From Chloroflexota bacterium (GTDB taxonomy: Bacteria > Chloroflexota > Dehalococcoidia > RBG-13-53-26): DNA of 11,401 nucleotides. The position numbers and the translations under genes are program-made. The notes below the pieces were generated by a model. It saw only the letters and a program-made list of their open reading frames with translations. It was not told the DNA's origin and ran no database searches. Below, piece by piece: positions 1 to 6,283 of the stretch (its first letter is position 1; each line of letters starts with the position of its first letter). The DNA is taken from assembly GCA_030616195.1 (NCBI GenBank), contig JAUWXW010000023.1, positions 1-11,401 of the forward strand, read 5' to 3'.

Positions 1-40
1 GAAAATCTTCACTAGATTGTCACCGTTTCTTAACCCCGGA

Positions 41-90
41 TTTACCTGGTTTTTACCCCATCGTTTACTTTGTTTACCTGGATTTTTACC
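41..90. repeat. Helically spaced TTTACC direct repeats
   Basis: The hexamer TTTACC, or TTTACT once, begins at 41, 52, 64, 73 and 85, so spacing is 9-12 bases, close to one helical turn. Two of the units extend to a longer direct repeat, TTTACCTGG followed by TTTTTACC (41-57 and 73-90, the second with one extra A). Such an array could be a protein-binding iteron-like site, the end of a mobile element, or simple low-complexity drift; the sequence alone does not decide. Confidence 0.4.
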
Positions 91-121
91 TTGAAGTGAT
101 AACATGTAAATAGCCAGAAGG

Positions 122-187
122 AATTCAAAAGGCAAAGATCAAAATTCAAAATTAGATTCTTGGACTTATAGTTTTGAGCTTTGAACT
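122..187. repeat. Degenerate A+T-rich inverted repeat
   Basis: The left arm at 122-145 has the pattern AATTCAAAAG..ATCAAAAT and the right arm at 171-187 reads GTTTTGAGCTTTGAACT, whose complement (AGTTCAAAGCTCAAAAC) resembles the left arm with a gap. It could be a worn MITE or fold-back repeat. Arms are imperfect and A+T-rich, so chance similarity is possible. Confidence 0.3.
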
Positions 188-246
188 GAGTCGAGAATAA
201 CAGGCAGGATTATCAGACTGCCTCACTACAAAAGGGGAACGGGGAG

Positions 247-321
247 ATGGTTAACAGGCTGAGAAAACTAGTTGCCGAAATCGGATGGTGGGCCCAAGTG
301 GACGAGAGAAAGAACTTTTAG
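247..321 (+). CDS. Possible 24-residue small protein (unconfirmed)
   Basis: An ATG at 247 opens a 24-codon frame ending in TAG at 319-321. It is preceded by purine-rich AAAGGGG and GGGGAG, a credible ribosome binding site for so short a frame. The product begins MVNRLRKLVAEIGWW and is basic at the start with two adjacent tryptophans, which could form a short amphipathic helix. No family is recognised. It points towards the convergent PIN-domain gene, whose stop lies 41 bases away. It may be a small protein, the remnant of a longer gene, or chance; frames of this length arise often at random. Confidence 0.18.
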   Translation: MVNRLRKLVAEIGWWAQVDERKNF

Positions 322-361
322 CCTAGTATTCACCCTTGCCACCTACCTTGATTTTAAGAAA

Positions 362-835
362 CTAACCGTTACCGATCGTCCCACTGGAAGCTAAGTACTC
401 CTCTGGAGTCTTTACAGCAAGGGAAGTCTTGCCCACAAAATGCTTTGCATTCCAGGTGATGAAGGTCTCGGCCTCCTTAACTTGCTCCACCAAATCCAGA
501 ATTAGTGAATCACCAAATGCGATGGGTGTGTGACACATGCGCTCGAAAGGGCGATTGAACACAAGCGAGCGTACAAAACTGTCTGCATCCATACCGCGGG
601 CCTCTGGCCAAATGATTGTTAAATTGTAGGCATCCTGCAACCAACTGCGCCATTCTCTCAGCCGAGCAGGGTTCACATTGAAACTGATCTTACCTAAGAA
701 TTCGATAACTGAATAAATGGTGATTGCTCCCCCACTAGCTTGAATGGCTGAGAGAAATCGCTTGTTTATGGGGTATCGATGATCACGCCGGAATCTAAAC
801 TCCAAGACAAATACATCGGTGTCTATGGTGACCAC
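362..835 (-). CDS. PIN-domain protein, VapC-like ribonuclease/toxin candidate
   Basis: A 157-residue protein with the shape of a single PIN domain, the fold of metal-dependent endoribonucleases such as VapC toxins. Visible landmarks are the N-terminal IDTDVFV strand with acidic D5 and D7, E45 in YSVIEF, D109 in AFGDSLIL, and the closing strand FITWNAKHF at 125-133. The fourth usual acidic position appears as N129, a variation also found in some PIN families. No signal peptide or membrane segment is seen. The start is GTG at 835, preceded by AGAGGA at a good distance. It overlaps the end of the upstream 88-residue gene by 13 bases, implying translational coupling as in toxin-antitoxin pairs. 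The fold is fairly sure; toxin function is inferred. Confidence 0.8.
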   Translation of the reverse strand: MVTIDTDVFVLEFRFRRDHRYPINKRFLSAIQASGGAITIYSVIEFLGKISFNVNPARLREWRSWLQDAYNLTIIWPEARGMDADSFVRSLVFNRPFERMCHTPIAFGDSLILDLVEQVKEAETFITWNAKHFVGKTSLAVKTPEEYLASSGTIGNG

Positions 836-1089
836 GATCGTCCTCTTAGAGATTCCATCTCGCCATCAAAACTGCCTGCCTCGATAGAAGCAAGCAATGT
901 TTGAATCTCTTCTGCTAGCCGTACCCCAGCAGCTATAGCAGATGGGACTCGGTTAGGGTATTCTAATCGAACACCTCTGCCAAACCATACTTCATTACGC
1001 CCCCATACTTCCACGTCGCTTGGTAGAAAAAACGGGCGCCCCGATAGCCCATATGGTGTGGGCTCTAGCGTTAGTGTCTCTTGCTTCAT
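823..1089 (-). CDS. Unrecognised 88-residue protein, candidate partner of the PIN protein
   Basis: I do not recognise this family. The protein is short and soluble-looking. Its first half (MKQETLTLEPTPYGL, then aromatic-rich DVEVWGRNEVWFG around 25-37) looks beta-rich, and residues about 48-70 (VPSAIAAGVRLAEEIQTLL) look like one amphipathic helix. The ATG at 1089 follows AGGGAA closely. The stop TAG at 823-825 lies inside the start of the PIN gene, so the two are translated as a coupled pair. Position just ahead of a VapC-like gene is what would be expected of an antitoxin, yet no ribbon-helix-helix, AbrB or Phd motif is evident. The antitoxin role is therefore only an inference from gene order. 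Confidence 0.6.
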   Translation of the reverse strand: MKQETLTLEPTPYGLSGRPFFLPSDVEVWGRNEVWFGRGVRLEYPNRVPSAIAAGVRLAEEIQTLLASIEAGSFDGEMESLRGRSWSP

Positions 1090-1118
1090 TTCCCTAGCTC
1101 TTTCGCATTCATAATGGC

Positions 1119-1340
1119 CTATTCTTTCTCTGAAAACTCATTGTATTGCCCGCACTTTGGGCAGCAAACCACGATATTTCTGATTTGCCCCCGGCGCACC
1201 TTCTCCGCTAGAATACCTCCACAGTTCCCACATATGTAGTCTACATCCCCCTCACCCCTGAAGACAGGACTAACCTTGGATTCTATCACCGTGCGACTGC
1301 CCTCGCGAGGTTTAGGAATGATGCTTAGCTTTATTTCCAT
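1119..1340 (-). CDS. Small zinc-ribbon protein
   Basis: A 73-residue protein whose C-terminal half has two paired cysteine knuckles, CGNC at 37-40 and CCPKC at 59-63, a zinc-ribbon arrangement typical of small nucleic-acid or protein binding modules. The N-terminal 30 residues (MEIKLSIIPKPREGSRT) carry no known motif. The ATG at 1340 is preceded by AAGGA about eight bases away. The gene starts about 50 bases beyond the 3' end of tRNA-Ala on the same strand. It ends 29 bases before the 88-residue gene, so it probably heads a three-gene operon with that gene and the PIN gene. Ligand and role are unknown. Similar short 'CGNCG...CPKCG' proteins exist as hypotheticals in many bacteria (from memory). 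Confidence 0.65.
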   Translation of the reverse strand: MEIKLSIIPKPREGSRTVIESKVSPVFRGEGDVDYICGNCGGILAEKVRRGQIRNIVVCCPKCGQYNEFSEKE

Positions 1341-1392
1341 TAGGCAATTCCTTAGTCTTTCATGCTAATCTTTGCTACATTTTTGCAAGCAG

Positions 1393-1464
1393 TGGAGCTG
1401 GTGGGACTCGAACCCACGACCTTCTGACTGCCAGTCAGACGCTCTCCCTCTGAGCCACAGCCCC
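1393..1464 (-). tRNA. tRNA-Ala (anticodon GGC)
   Basis: On the minus strand the 72 bases fold into a full cloverleaf. The acceptor GGGGCTG pairs with CAGCTCC, the D arm is GCTC/GAGC with a short 7-base loop, the anticodon arm TCTGA/TCAGA encloses CTGGCAG, and the T arm GTGGG/CCCAC encloses TTCGAGT. The anticodon GGC reads alanine GCC codons. The G3-U70 wobble pair, the classic alanine identity element, is present. The discriminator is A, and CCA is not encoded, so it must be added after transcription. Confidence 0.95.
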
Positions 1465-1475
1465 GTACCAGTGTT

Positions 1476-1504
1476 AATTTACCAAAAAAGGATGCTGGAG
1501 ACAA
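1476..1504 (-). promoter_or_regulatory. Candidate promoter of tRNA-Ala
   Basis: On the minus strand a -35-like TTGTCT (complement of 1499-1504) and a -10-like TAAATT (complement of 1476-1481) are separated by exactly 17 bases. They lie 11 bases before the mature tRNA 5' end. Each box matches four of six consensus bases. The match is moderate but the spacing and position are right. Confidence 0.45.
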
Positions 1505-1564
1505 GGAGCCGTGATTCTGGATACCAGAGGTTCGTACCGGACTGACAAATTATGGGTAAACGGG

Positions 1565-1593
1565 TTGCAAAACAACAGGATTCCTCGTATAGT
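1565..1593 (+). promoter_or_regulatory. Candidate sigma-70-type promoter of clpC
   Basis: TTGCAA at 1565-1570 and TATAGT at 1588-1593 are separated by 17 bases (four and five matches to consensus). Transcription would start near 1600, giving a 5' leader of about 68 bases before the clpC ATG. No CtsR-type heptad repeat and no CIRCE inverted repeat is seen nearby. A second weaker -10-like TAAAAT at 1643-1648 lacks a good -35. Confidence 0.5.
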
Positions 1594-1647
1594 AGTCCTT
1601 CGATTACAGGTTAACTCCCTTCCCTTCGAGGGGTAATTGTGGTAAAA

Positions 1648-1660
1648 TACTACGATAGTA
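1648..1660. promoter_or_regulatory. Small palindrome in the clpC leader
   Basis: TACTA-CGA-TAGTA is a perfect 5-bp inverted repeat placed 7 bases before the clpC start codon, within the predicted leader. It might be an operator or a weak hairpin near the ribosome binding site. It is short enough to be chance. Confidence 0.2.
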
Positions 1661-1667
1661 GGTAGAT

Positions 1668-4130
1668 ATGGCAAGCAGATTTGAGAAGTTTTCTGAGCGG
1701 GCACGTCGCTCCCTGACCTATGCCCAGGAAGAAGCGCAGAGGTTCAATCACAACTACATCGGAACAGAGCACATCTTGCTCGGGCTAGTGCGCGAGGGTG
1801 AGGGTGTTGCTGCCAAGGTGCTCACCAATCTCGGCGTCAACCTGAATAAGGTACGCGCCGCAGTAGAATTCATCATCGGGAGGGGGGAAAAGACGAGTTC
1901 CGGCGAAGTGGGGCTCACCCCTCGGGCGAAGAAGGTTATAGAGCTTGCTGTAGATGAAGCACGCCGCCTGAACCACAATTATGTTGGCACCGAGCATCTC
2001 CTCCTCGGCTTACTGCGCGAAGGCGAAGGGGTAGCCGGCGGAGTACTGGAAAGTCTGGGCATTAACCTGGAGCGTGCCCGTGCCGAGACTACCCGCATCC
2101 TGAACCAGAGCACCGCTCAATCTCAGCCTGGAGGCCGCCCCTCCAGCCGCACTCCTACTCTTGACCAGCTAGGTCTGGATCTGACCGCTATGGCTCGGAG
2201 TGGGAAGCTTGACCCGGTGATCGGGCGGCACAAGGAGATCCAGCGGGTAGTCCAGATCCTCTCCAGACGCACCAAGAACAATCCTGTCCTTATTGGCGAA
2301 CCCGGGGTGGGAAAGACTGCCATCGTTGAGGGGCTTTCGCATCGCATAGTGAGTGGTGATGTACCTCATACCCTGCAGGAGAAGAGGGTAGTCTCCCTGG
2401 ACATGGGAGCTCTGGTGGCTGGCACCAAGTACCGCGGCGAATTTGAGGAAAGGCTGAAGAAGGTCATCGACGAACTAAAAGGCGCTGGAAACTGCGTGCT
2501 ATTCATTGATGAGATGCACACCATAGTCGGTGCCGGCGCTGCCGAGGGTGCCGTTGATGCTTCCAATATCCTTAAACCCTCCCTGGCTCGAGGAGAGCTG
2601 CAATGCATCGGAGCTACCACCCTTGATGACTACCGGAAGCACGTAGAGAAAGATGCTGCTCTGGAGCGCCGCTTCCAGCCTATCCTGGTAGAAGAACCCA
2701 CTGTAGATCAGACTATCGACATAATAGAGGGCATCAAAGAACGCTACGAGGAACACCATCAACTGATAATAAGTGACGAGGCAGTAAGAGCCGCGGCAAA
2801 CCTGGCGGCAAGGTACATAGCTGACCGCTACTTACCTGACAAGGCGATTGACCTGGTGGATGAGGCCTCCTCCCGAGTGCGCCTCAGGGAAGGAACCGTT
2901 CCTGTCGGCTTAAAAGAGACAAAAAAGGCTCTGGATAGCGTGCGTCAGGACAAAGACACAGCCATCGGCTCACAGCAATATGAATATGCTGTAGAGCTGC
3001 GCGACCGTGAAGTCCACCTCACGGATAAGATTAAGGAACTGGAAGAAAACTGGGAAGCTGAGATGAGCCGGGACAAGCCGGTGGTAAGCGAAGAGGATAT
3101 CACCGAAGTGCTAAGCATGTGGACCGGCATCCCGGTGTCCAAGTTGGCTACAGATGAGGCGACACGTCTGCTGGACATGGAAGAGGCTTTGCATCAGCGC
3201 ATTGTATCTCAGGATGAAGCTATTAACATTGTTGCCAAGGCAGTGAGGCGTGCTCGTACCGGCCTCAAAGACCCCAGACGTCCTATTGGCAGCTTCATCT
3301 TTCTCGGACCCACCGGGGTGGGCAAAACGGAGCTAGTCAGAGCTTTGGCCGAGTTTATGTTCGGCAGTGAGGATAACCTGATCCGCCTTGACATGTCAGA
3401 GTTTATGGAGAGGCACGCCGTGGCTCGTCTGGTGGGAGCTCCCCCTGGATACGTAGGCTACGATGAGGGCGGGCAATTGACGGAAGCGGTAAGACGCAAG
3501 TCCTACTGTTGTATTCTCCTGGACGAAATTGAAAAGGCTCACCCCGACGTGTTCAATATACTGCTGCAGATCTTCGATGATGGCCACTTGACCGACGCCA
3601 AAGGGAGAAGGGTTGATTTCCGCAACAGCATCATAGTCATGACCAGTAATATCGGCGCTGAACTGATTAAGAAGGATGCAGTCATGGGCTTCGTCAGCCG
3701 CGTCGATGAAACGAAAACGAGACAACGCTCCTATGAAAGGATGAAGGAGAAACTCCTGGAGGAATTGAAGAAAACGTTCCGGCCGGAGTTCCTCAACCGT
3801 CTCGACGGGGTAACGGTATTCCACCACCTGACTAAAGAGCACATCCGTCAGATCGTTGAATTGATGCTGCGTCCAGTCAGATCCCAGCTAATTGAGAGGG
3901 GTATCGGACTGGCAGTAACAGAGGAAGCCAAAGACCTTCTCAGTGAAAAAGGCTATGACGAAACGTTTGGCGCCCGTCCATTGCGACGGGCCATCCAGAC
4001 TATGATTGAGGACCAACTGTCCGAGATGCTGCTGCGTGGCGAGTTTCAGCCAGGCGATACCATTTGCCTCGACCGTGACGGTGACGAGATTAAGGTGCGC
4101 TCGAACGCCCCGGTAGAATCAGCCTCTTAA
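1668..4130 (+). CDS. clpC: ATP-dependent Clp protease ATP-binding subunit ClpC
   Basis: An 820-residue cytosolic AAA+ unfoldase that feeds proteins to ClpP. Two Clp-N repeats fill residues about 1-145 ([15 protein letters not shown] at 27 and [15 protein letters not shown] at 101). The first ATPase module has Walker A GEPGVGKT at 210-217 and Walker B VLFIDE at 277-282. A UVR-type helical insert spans about 434-465 ([24 protein letters not shown]), the mark of ClpC rather than ClpA or ClpB. The second module has Walker A GPTGVGKT at 547-554, the GYVGYDEGG loop and the Walker [13 protein letters not shown]. Length is usual for the family. The ATG at 1668 gives the canonical N terminus, though the ribosome binding site (AGTAGGTAG) is weak. 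The ctsR, mcsA and mcsB genes that precede clpC in many Firmicutes are absent here. A terminator follows. Confidence 0.97.
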   Translation: MASRFEKFSERARRSLTYAQEEAQRFNHNYIGTEHILLGLVREGEGVAAKVLTNLGVNLNKVRAAVEFIIGRGEKTSSGEVGLTPRAKKVIELAVDEARRLNHNYVGTEHLLLGLLREGEGVAGGVLESLGINLERARAETTRILNQSTAQSQPGGRPSSRTPTLDQLGLDLTAMARSGKLDPVIGRHKEIQRVVQILSRRTKNNPVLIGEPGVGKTAIVEGLSHRIVSGDVPHTLQEKRVVSLDMGALVAGTKYRGEFEERLKKVIDELKGAGNCVLFIDEMHTIVGAGAAEGAVDASNILKPSLARGELQCIGATTLDDYRKHVEKDAALERRFQPILVEEPTVDQTIDIIEGIKERYEEHHQLIISDEAVRAAANLAARYIADRYLPDKAIDLVDEASSRVRLREGTVPVGLKETKKALDSVRQDKDTAIGSQQYEYAVELRDREVHLTDKIKELEENWEAEMSRDKPVVSEEDITEVLSMWTGIPVSKLATDEATRLLDMEEALHQRIVSQDEAINIVAKAVRRARTGLKDPRRPIGSFIFLGPTGVGKTELVRALAEFMFGSEDNLIRLDMSEFMERHAVARLVGAPPGYVGYDEGGQLTEAVRRKSYCCILLDEIEKAHPDVFNILLQIFDDGHLTDAKGRRVDFRNSIIVMTSNIGAELIKKDAVMGFVSRVDETKTRQRSYERMKEKLLEELKKTFRPEFLNRLDGVTVFHHLTKEHIRQIVELMLRPVRSQLIERGIGLAVTEEAKDLLSEKGYDETFGARPLRRAIQTMIEDQLSEMLLRGEFQPGDTICLDRDGDEIKVRSNAPVESAS

Positions 4131-4155
4131 GCAGGGCAGATAGCGAAGGGAATCT

Positions 4156-4188
4156 AAAAGGGGAGCCCCAAAGGGTGCTCCCCTTTTT
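4156..4188 (+). terminator. Rho-independent terminator after clpC
   Basis: GGGGAGC at 4160-4166 pairs with GCTCCCC at 4177-4183, flanked by AAAA and followed by TTTTT at 4184-4188. An inner CCC/GGG pairing around AAA extends the stem with one bulged T. It lies 26 bases after the clpC stop and ends 13 bases before the preferred radA start, so it should end or attenuate clpC transcripts. Confidence 0.85.
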
Positions 4189-4201
4189 CAAGGGACAGAC
4201 G

Positions 4202-5587
4202 GTGACTAAGTCCTACAAAACGCTCTTTGTCTGCCAGCAGTGTGGTAAAGAGAGCCCCAAATGGCTGGGACATTGCTCCGATTGCCAGGGGTGGAACACC
4301 TTTGTGGAAACGCAAGTGCGTACCTCCAGAGGTGCTGGTACCTCGCCATTTCCAAGCCAGAGCCCAGCGCTTGAGTTGTCTCAGATAACCGTTGAAGACA
4401 ACCCGCGTCTTCTCCCCCCGTCCAGCGAATTCAACCGGGTGCTGGGAGGAGGGATAGTCCCCGGCTCCTTGGTTCTCATCAGCGGCGACCCCGGGATTGG
4501 TAAATCAACCTTGCTCCTTCAGGTGTCGGCCGGGATCGCCCAGCAGGGGAAAAAGGTGGTCTATGCTTCGGGCGAGGAGTCGTCATATCAGACACGAATG
4601 CGAGCAGACCGACTGGCCATCAAGGGTGAGGGGCTTTACCTCCTTGCCCAGACTGATTTGGAGGGCATAATCCAACAAATGGAGAGCATAGGGCCTAGCC
4701 TGGCGGTCATCGATTCTATTCAGACAGTCTATCTCAGGGATTTGGAGGGGGCACCGGGGAGCATCTCCCAGATAAGGGAATGCACTCTGAGGCTGATGCA
4801 ATGGGCCAAGGTGTCCGCTGTTCCTCTACTTGTTGCCGGACATGTAACCAAGGAAGGGGCTATTGCTGGGCCAAAGGCTTTAGAACACATCGTTGACGTG
4901 GTCTTGTATCTGGAAGGTGAGTCCTTCAGCGCCTACAGGTTGCTGCGCGGCATTAAGAACCGCTTCGGGTCAACCAATGAAGTAGGTATCTTTGAAATGG
5001 GAGAACACGGCCTGGCAGAGGTAGAGAATCCGTCCCGGGTCTTCCTGTCGCAACGGTCACAGCAACCGGTGGGCTCAGTGGTAGCAGCTACTCTAGAGGG
5101 GACCCGCCCCCTGCTGGTAGAGATACAAGCGCTGACTAACGTCACCAGCTTTGGCTTACCTCGACGCACCGCAAACGGAATAGATTTGAACCGTCTGCAG
5201 TTGATTATTGCCGTGCTTACCAAAAGGGCTGGGTTGCGTTTGTCTAACCAGGACATAATTGTCAATGTGGTCGGCGGCCTAAAGATCAGTGAGCCAGCAG
5301 TTGACCTGGCTGTTGCCCTGTCTGTCGCCTCCAGCTTCAGTGATCGAGAAATGGACCCCAATCTGATAGCCCTAGGGGAGATAGGACTAAGCGGCGAGGT
5401 AAGAGCTGTTTCTCAACCGGAACGCAGACTTGTTGAGGCAGTGAGACAGGGCTTTACTCGCTGTATCGGGCCCCAGGCTTCCTTGAATAGCCTTACCCCC
5501 CCTCGGGGAATGGAGACCATAGCTGTTAACTCACTGGGAGAGGCGCTGCGGGCGGCGCTGAAAAGCAAATCCAAACCAGGTATGTAG
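4202..5587 (+). CDS. radA: DNA repair protein RadA (branch-migration helicase)
   Basis: A RecA-like ATPase that processes recombination intermediates by branch migration. With the GTG at 4202 it has 461 residues. The order is an N-terminal zinc finger (C11, C14, C25, C28 in CQQCGKESPKWLGHCSDC), Walker A GDPGIGKST at about 95-103, Walker B around LAVIDS, the RadA signature KNRFG at about 252-256, and a C-terminal Lon-protease-like domain. An in-frame GTG at 4175 would add nine residues, but it lies inside the terminator hairpin. GTG 4202 has AAGGGA just upstream and gives the usual N terminus beside the zinc finger. Because a terminator separates it from clpC, expression needs read-through or an internal promoter, which I could not place. 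Confidence 0.95.
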   Translation: MTKSYKTLFVCQQCGKESPKWLGHCSDCQGWNTFVETQVRTSRGAGTSPFPSQSPALELSQITVEDNPRLLPPSSEFNRVLGGGIVPGSLVLISGDPGIGKSTLLLQVSAGIAQQGKKVVYASGEESSYQTRMRADRLAIKGEGLYLLAQTDLEGIIQQMESIGPSLAVIDSIQTVYLRDLEGAPGSISQIRECTLRLMQWAKVSAVPLLVAGHVTKEGAIAGPKALEHIVDVVLYLEGESFSAYRLLRGIKNRFGSTNEVGIFEMGEHGLAEVENPSRVFLSQRSQQPVGSVVAATLEGTRPLLVEIQALTNVTSFGLPRRTANGIDLNRLQLIIAVLTKRAGLRLSNQDIIVNVVGGLKISEPAVDLAVALSVASSFSDREMDPNLIALGEIGLSGEVRAVSQPERRLVEAVRQGFTRCIGPQASLNSLTPPRGMETIAVNSLGEALRAALKSKSKPGM

Positions 5588-5785
5588 GGGTGGCTGTCTC
5601 TGTCCGCCCCATCAGGGCCGACCAAGACAGCCTGTCCAAAAACCGGGTAGGTTGGAGCATCTGCTCCAACCATGCGTAGAGCAGATGCTCTACGCTACCC
5701 TATTTTGTTCAGTTTTCGGATAAGCCCCAGAGTTCGGCCCCTACTTCCAAGGTTGGCGAATTTCGGTTAAACTTAAGGCAACACC
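5588..5785. other. Repeat-filled intergenic region between radA and ybeY
   Basis: No gene is seen. From left to right it contains an interrupted hairpin at 5592-5632 (GGCTGTC with GACAGCC, inside it GTCCGCCC with GGGCCGAC, one mismatch), the two-hairpin repeat at 5629-5700, an inverted copy of the repeat's edge at 5711-5726, and the short repeat CAGAGTTCGGCCCCT at 5728-5742. The last 40 bases before ybeY are single-copy-looking. Confidence 0.7.
5629..5700 (+). repeat. Two-hairpin REP/MITE-like repeat, copy 1
   Basis: The element begins AGCCTGTCCAAAAACCG. It then has two perfect hairpins with 10-bp stems and 2-base tips: GGTTGGAGCA with TGCTCCAACC (5650-5671) and GCGTAGAGCA with TGCTCTACGC (5674-5695). 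GGGTAG at 5645-5650 can pair with CTACCC at 5695-5700 and close the whole unit. An inverted match to its left edge, 12 of 16 bases, lies at 5711-5726 (CAGTTTTCGGATAAGC), suggesting terminal inverted repeats. A near-identical copy lies in opposite orientation at 11100-11172. Confidence 0.85.
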
Positions 5786-6283
5786 ATGAAACTGGGCATT
5801 CAGATCGACAAGCGGTTTCAAGAATTCGTGAGGGAGGAATTTGTGCGGCAAGTGGTGGAATGCTCCCTTTCCACTCTAAGTATTGGTCCTGAGGTGGAGA
5901 TGGGCTTGCTTATCACTGATGACGAGACTGTACGGGAACTCAACAAGGAGTATCGGGGGATAGATGAGACCACGGATGTACTCTCTTTTGCCTTGACGGA
6001 GGGAGGGGCCGACACCGATTCCCCTGTCTTTGTCACGCCCCCTGATGGTCTCCTTCATCTGGGTGAGGTAATCGTTTCCTATCCCCGGGCCGTAAGGCAA
6101 GCCAGAGAAAACAATCATGCCATTGAGAAGGAGGTAGCCCTGCTCGTTGTCCACGGTACGCTGCATCTTCTAGGCCATGAGCACGACGAGCCAACACGGG
6201 AACAGGAATTGAGGGCGCTACAGGAAAGGATACTGTCTGAGGTTGAGAGCGATTTGAGAAGCGGCCAGAATGGAGAGCAGTGA
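5786..6283 (+). CDS. ybeY: Endoribonuclease YbeY (rRNA maturation factor)
   Basis: A single-strand-specific metalloendoribonuclease used in 16S rRNA 3'-end maturation and ribosome quality control, acting in the cytosol. The 165-residue protein shows the family signature HGTLHLLGHEH, in which H123, H127 and H133 hold the metal, together with TTDVLSF at about 62-68 and LGEVIVSY at about 92-99. Length is normal. The ATG at 5786 has only a weak AAGG upstream. The stop TGA shares its last base with the ATG of dnaX, so the two are probably translated together. The usual upstream partner phoH is not present; a repeat region lies there instead. Confidence 0.95.
   Translation: MKLGIQIDKRFQEFVREEFVRQVVECSLSTLSIGPEVEMGLLITDDETVRELNKEYRGIDETTDVLSFALTEGGADTDSPVFVTPPDGLLHLGEVIVSYPRAVRQARENNHAIEKEVALLVVHGTLHLLGHEHDEPTREQELRALQERILSEVESDLRSGQNGEQ

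Larger units (their letters stand above)
1..361. other. A+T-rich intergenic/accessory region without a confident gene
   Basis: No recognisable protein or RNA gene is seen here. The stretch is visibly richer in A and T than the clpC-recO region. It contains five TTTACC/TTTACT hexamers between 41 and 90, a degenerate inverted repeat around 122-187, a short hairpin (AGGCAG 202-207 with CTGCCT 218-223) and a 24-codon open frame at 247-321. On the minus strand an open frame starting at the ATG complementary to 103-105 runs off the left edge (35 codons in the window), but it lacks a ribosome binding site and its product is not recognised. Confidence 0.6.

Noticed and set aside
1..105. Minus-strand open frame from the ATG at 105 running off the left edge (starts MLSLQGKNPGK)
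   Set aside because: No ribosome binding site, repeated Gly-Lys-Asn composition that follows from the TTTACC repeats, and no recognised family. Kept only as a possibility.
3396..3842. 148-codon open frame on the minus strand inside clpC
   Set aside because: It lies entirely opposite the conserved second ATPase module of ClpC; an antisense shadow of a strongly biased gene.
5629..5700. CRISPR-like repeat or a Rho-independent terminator after radA
   Set aside because: There is only one unit per locus with no spacers, and no T-run follows the hairpins, so neither description fits.
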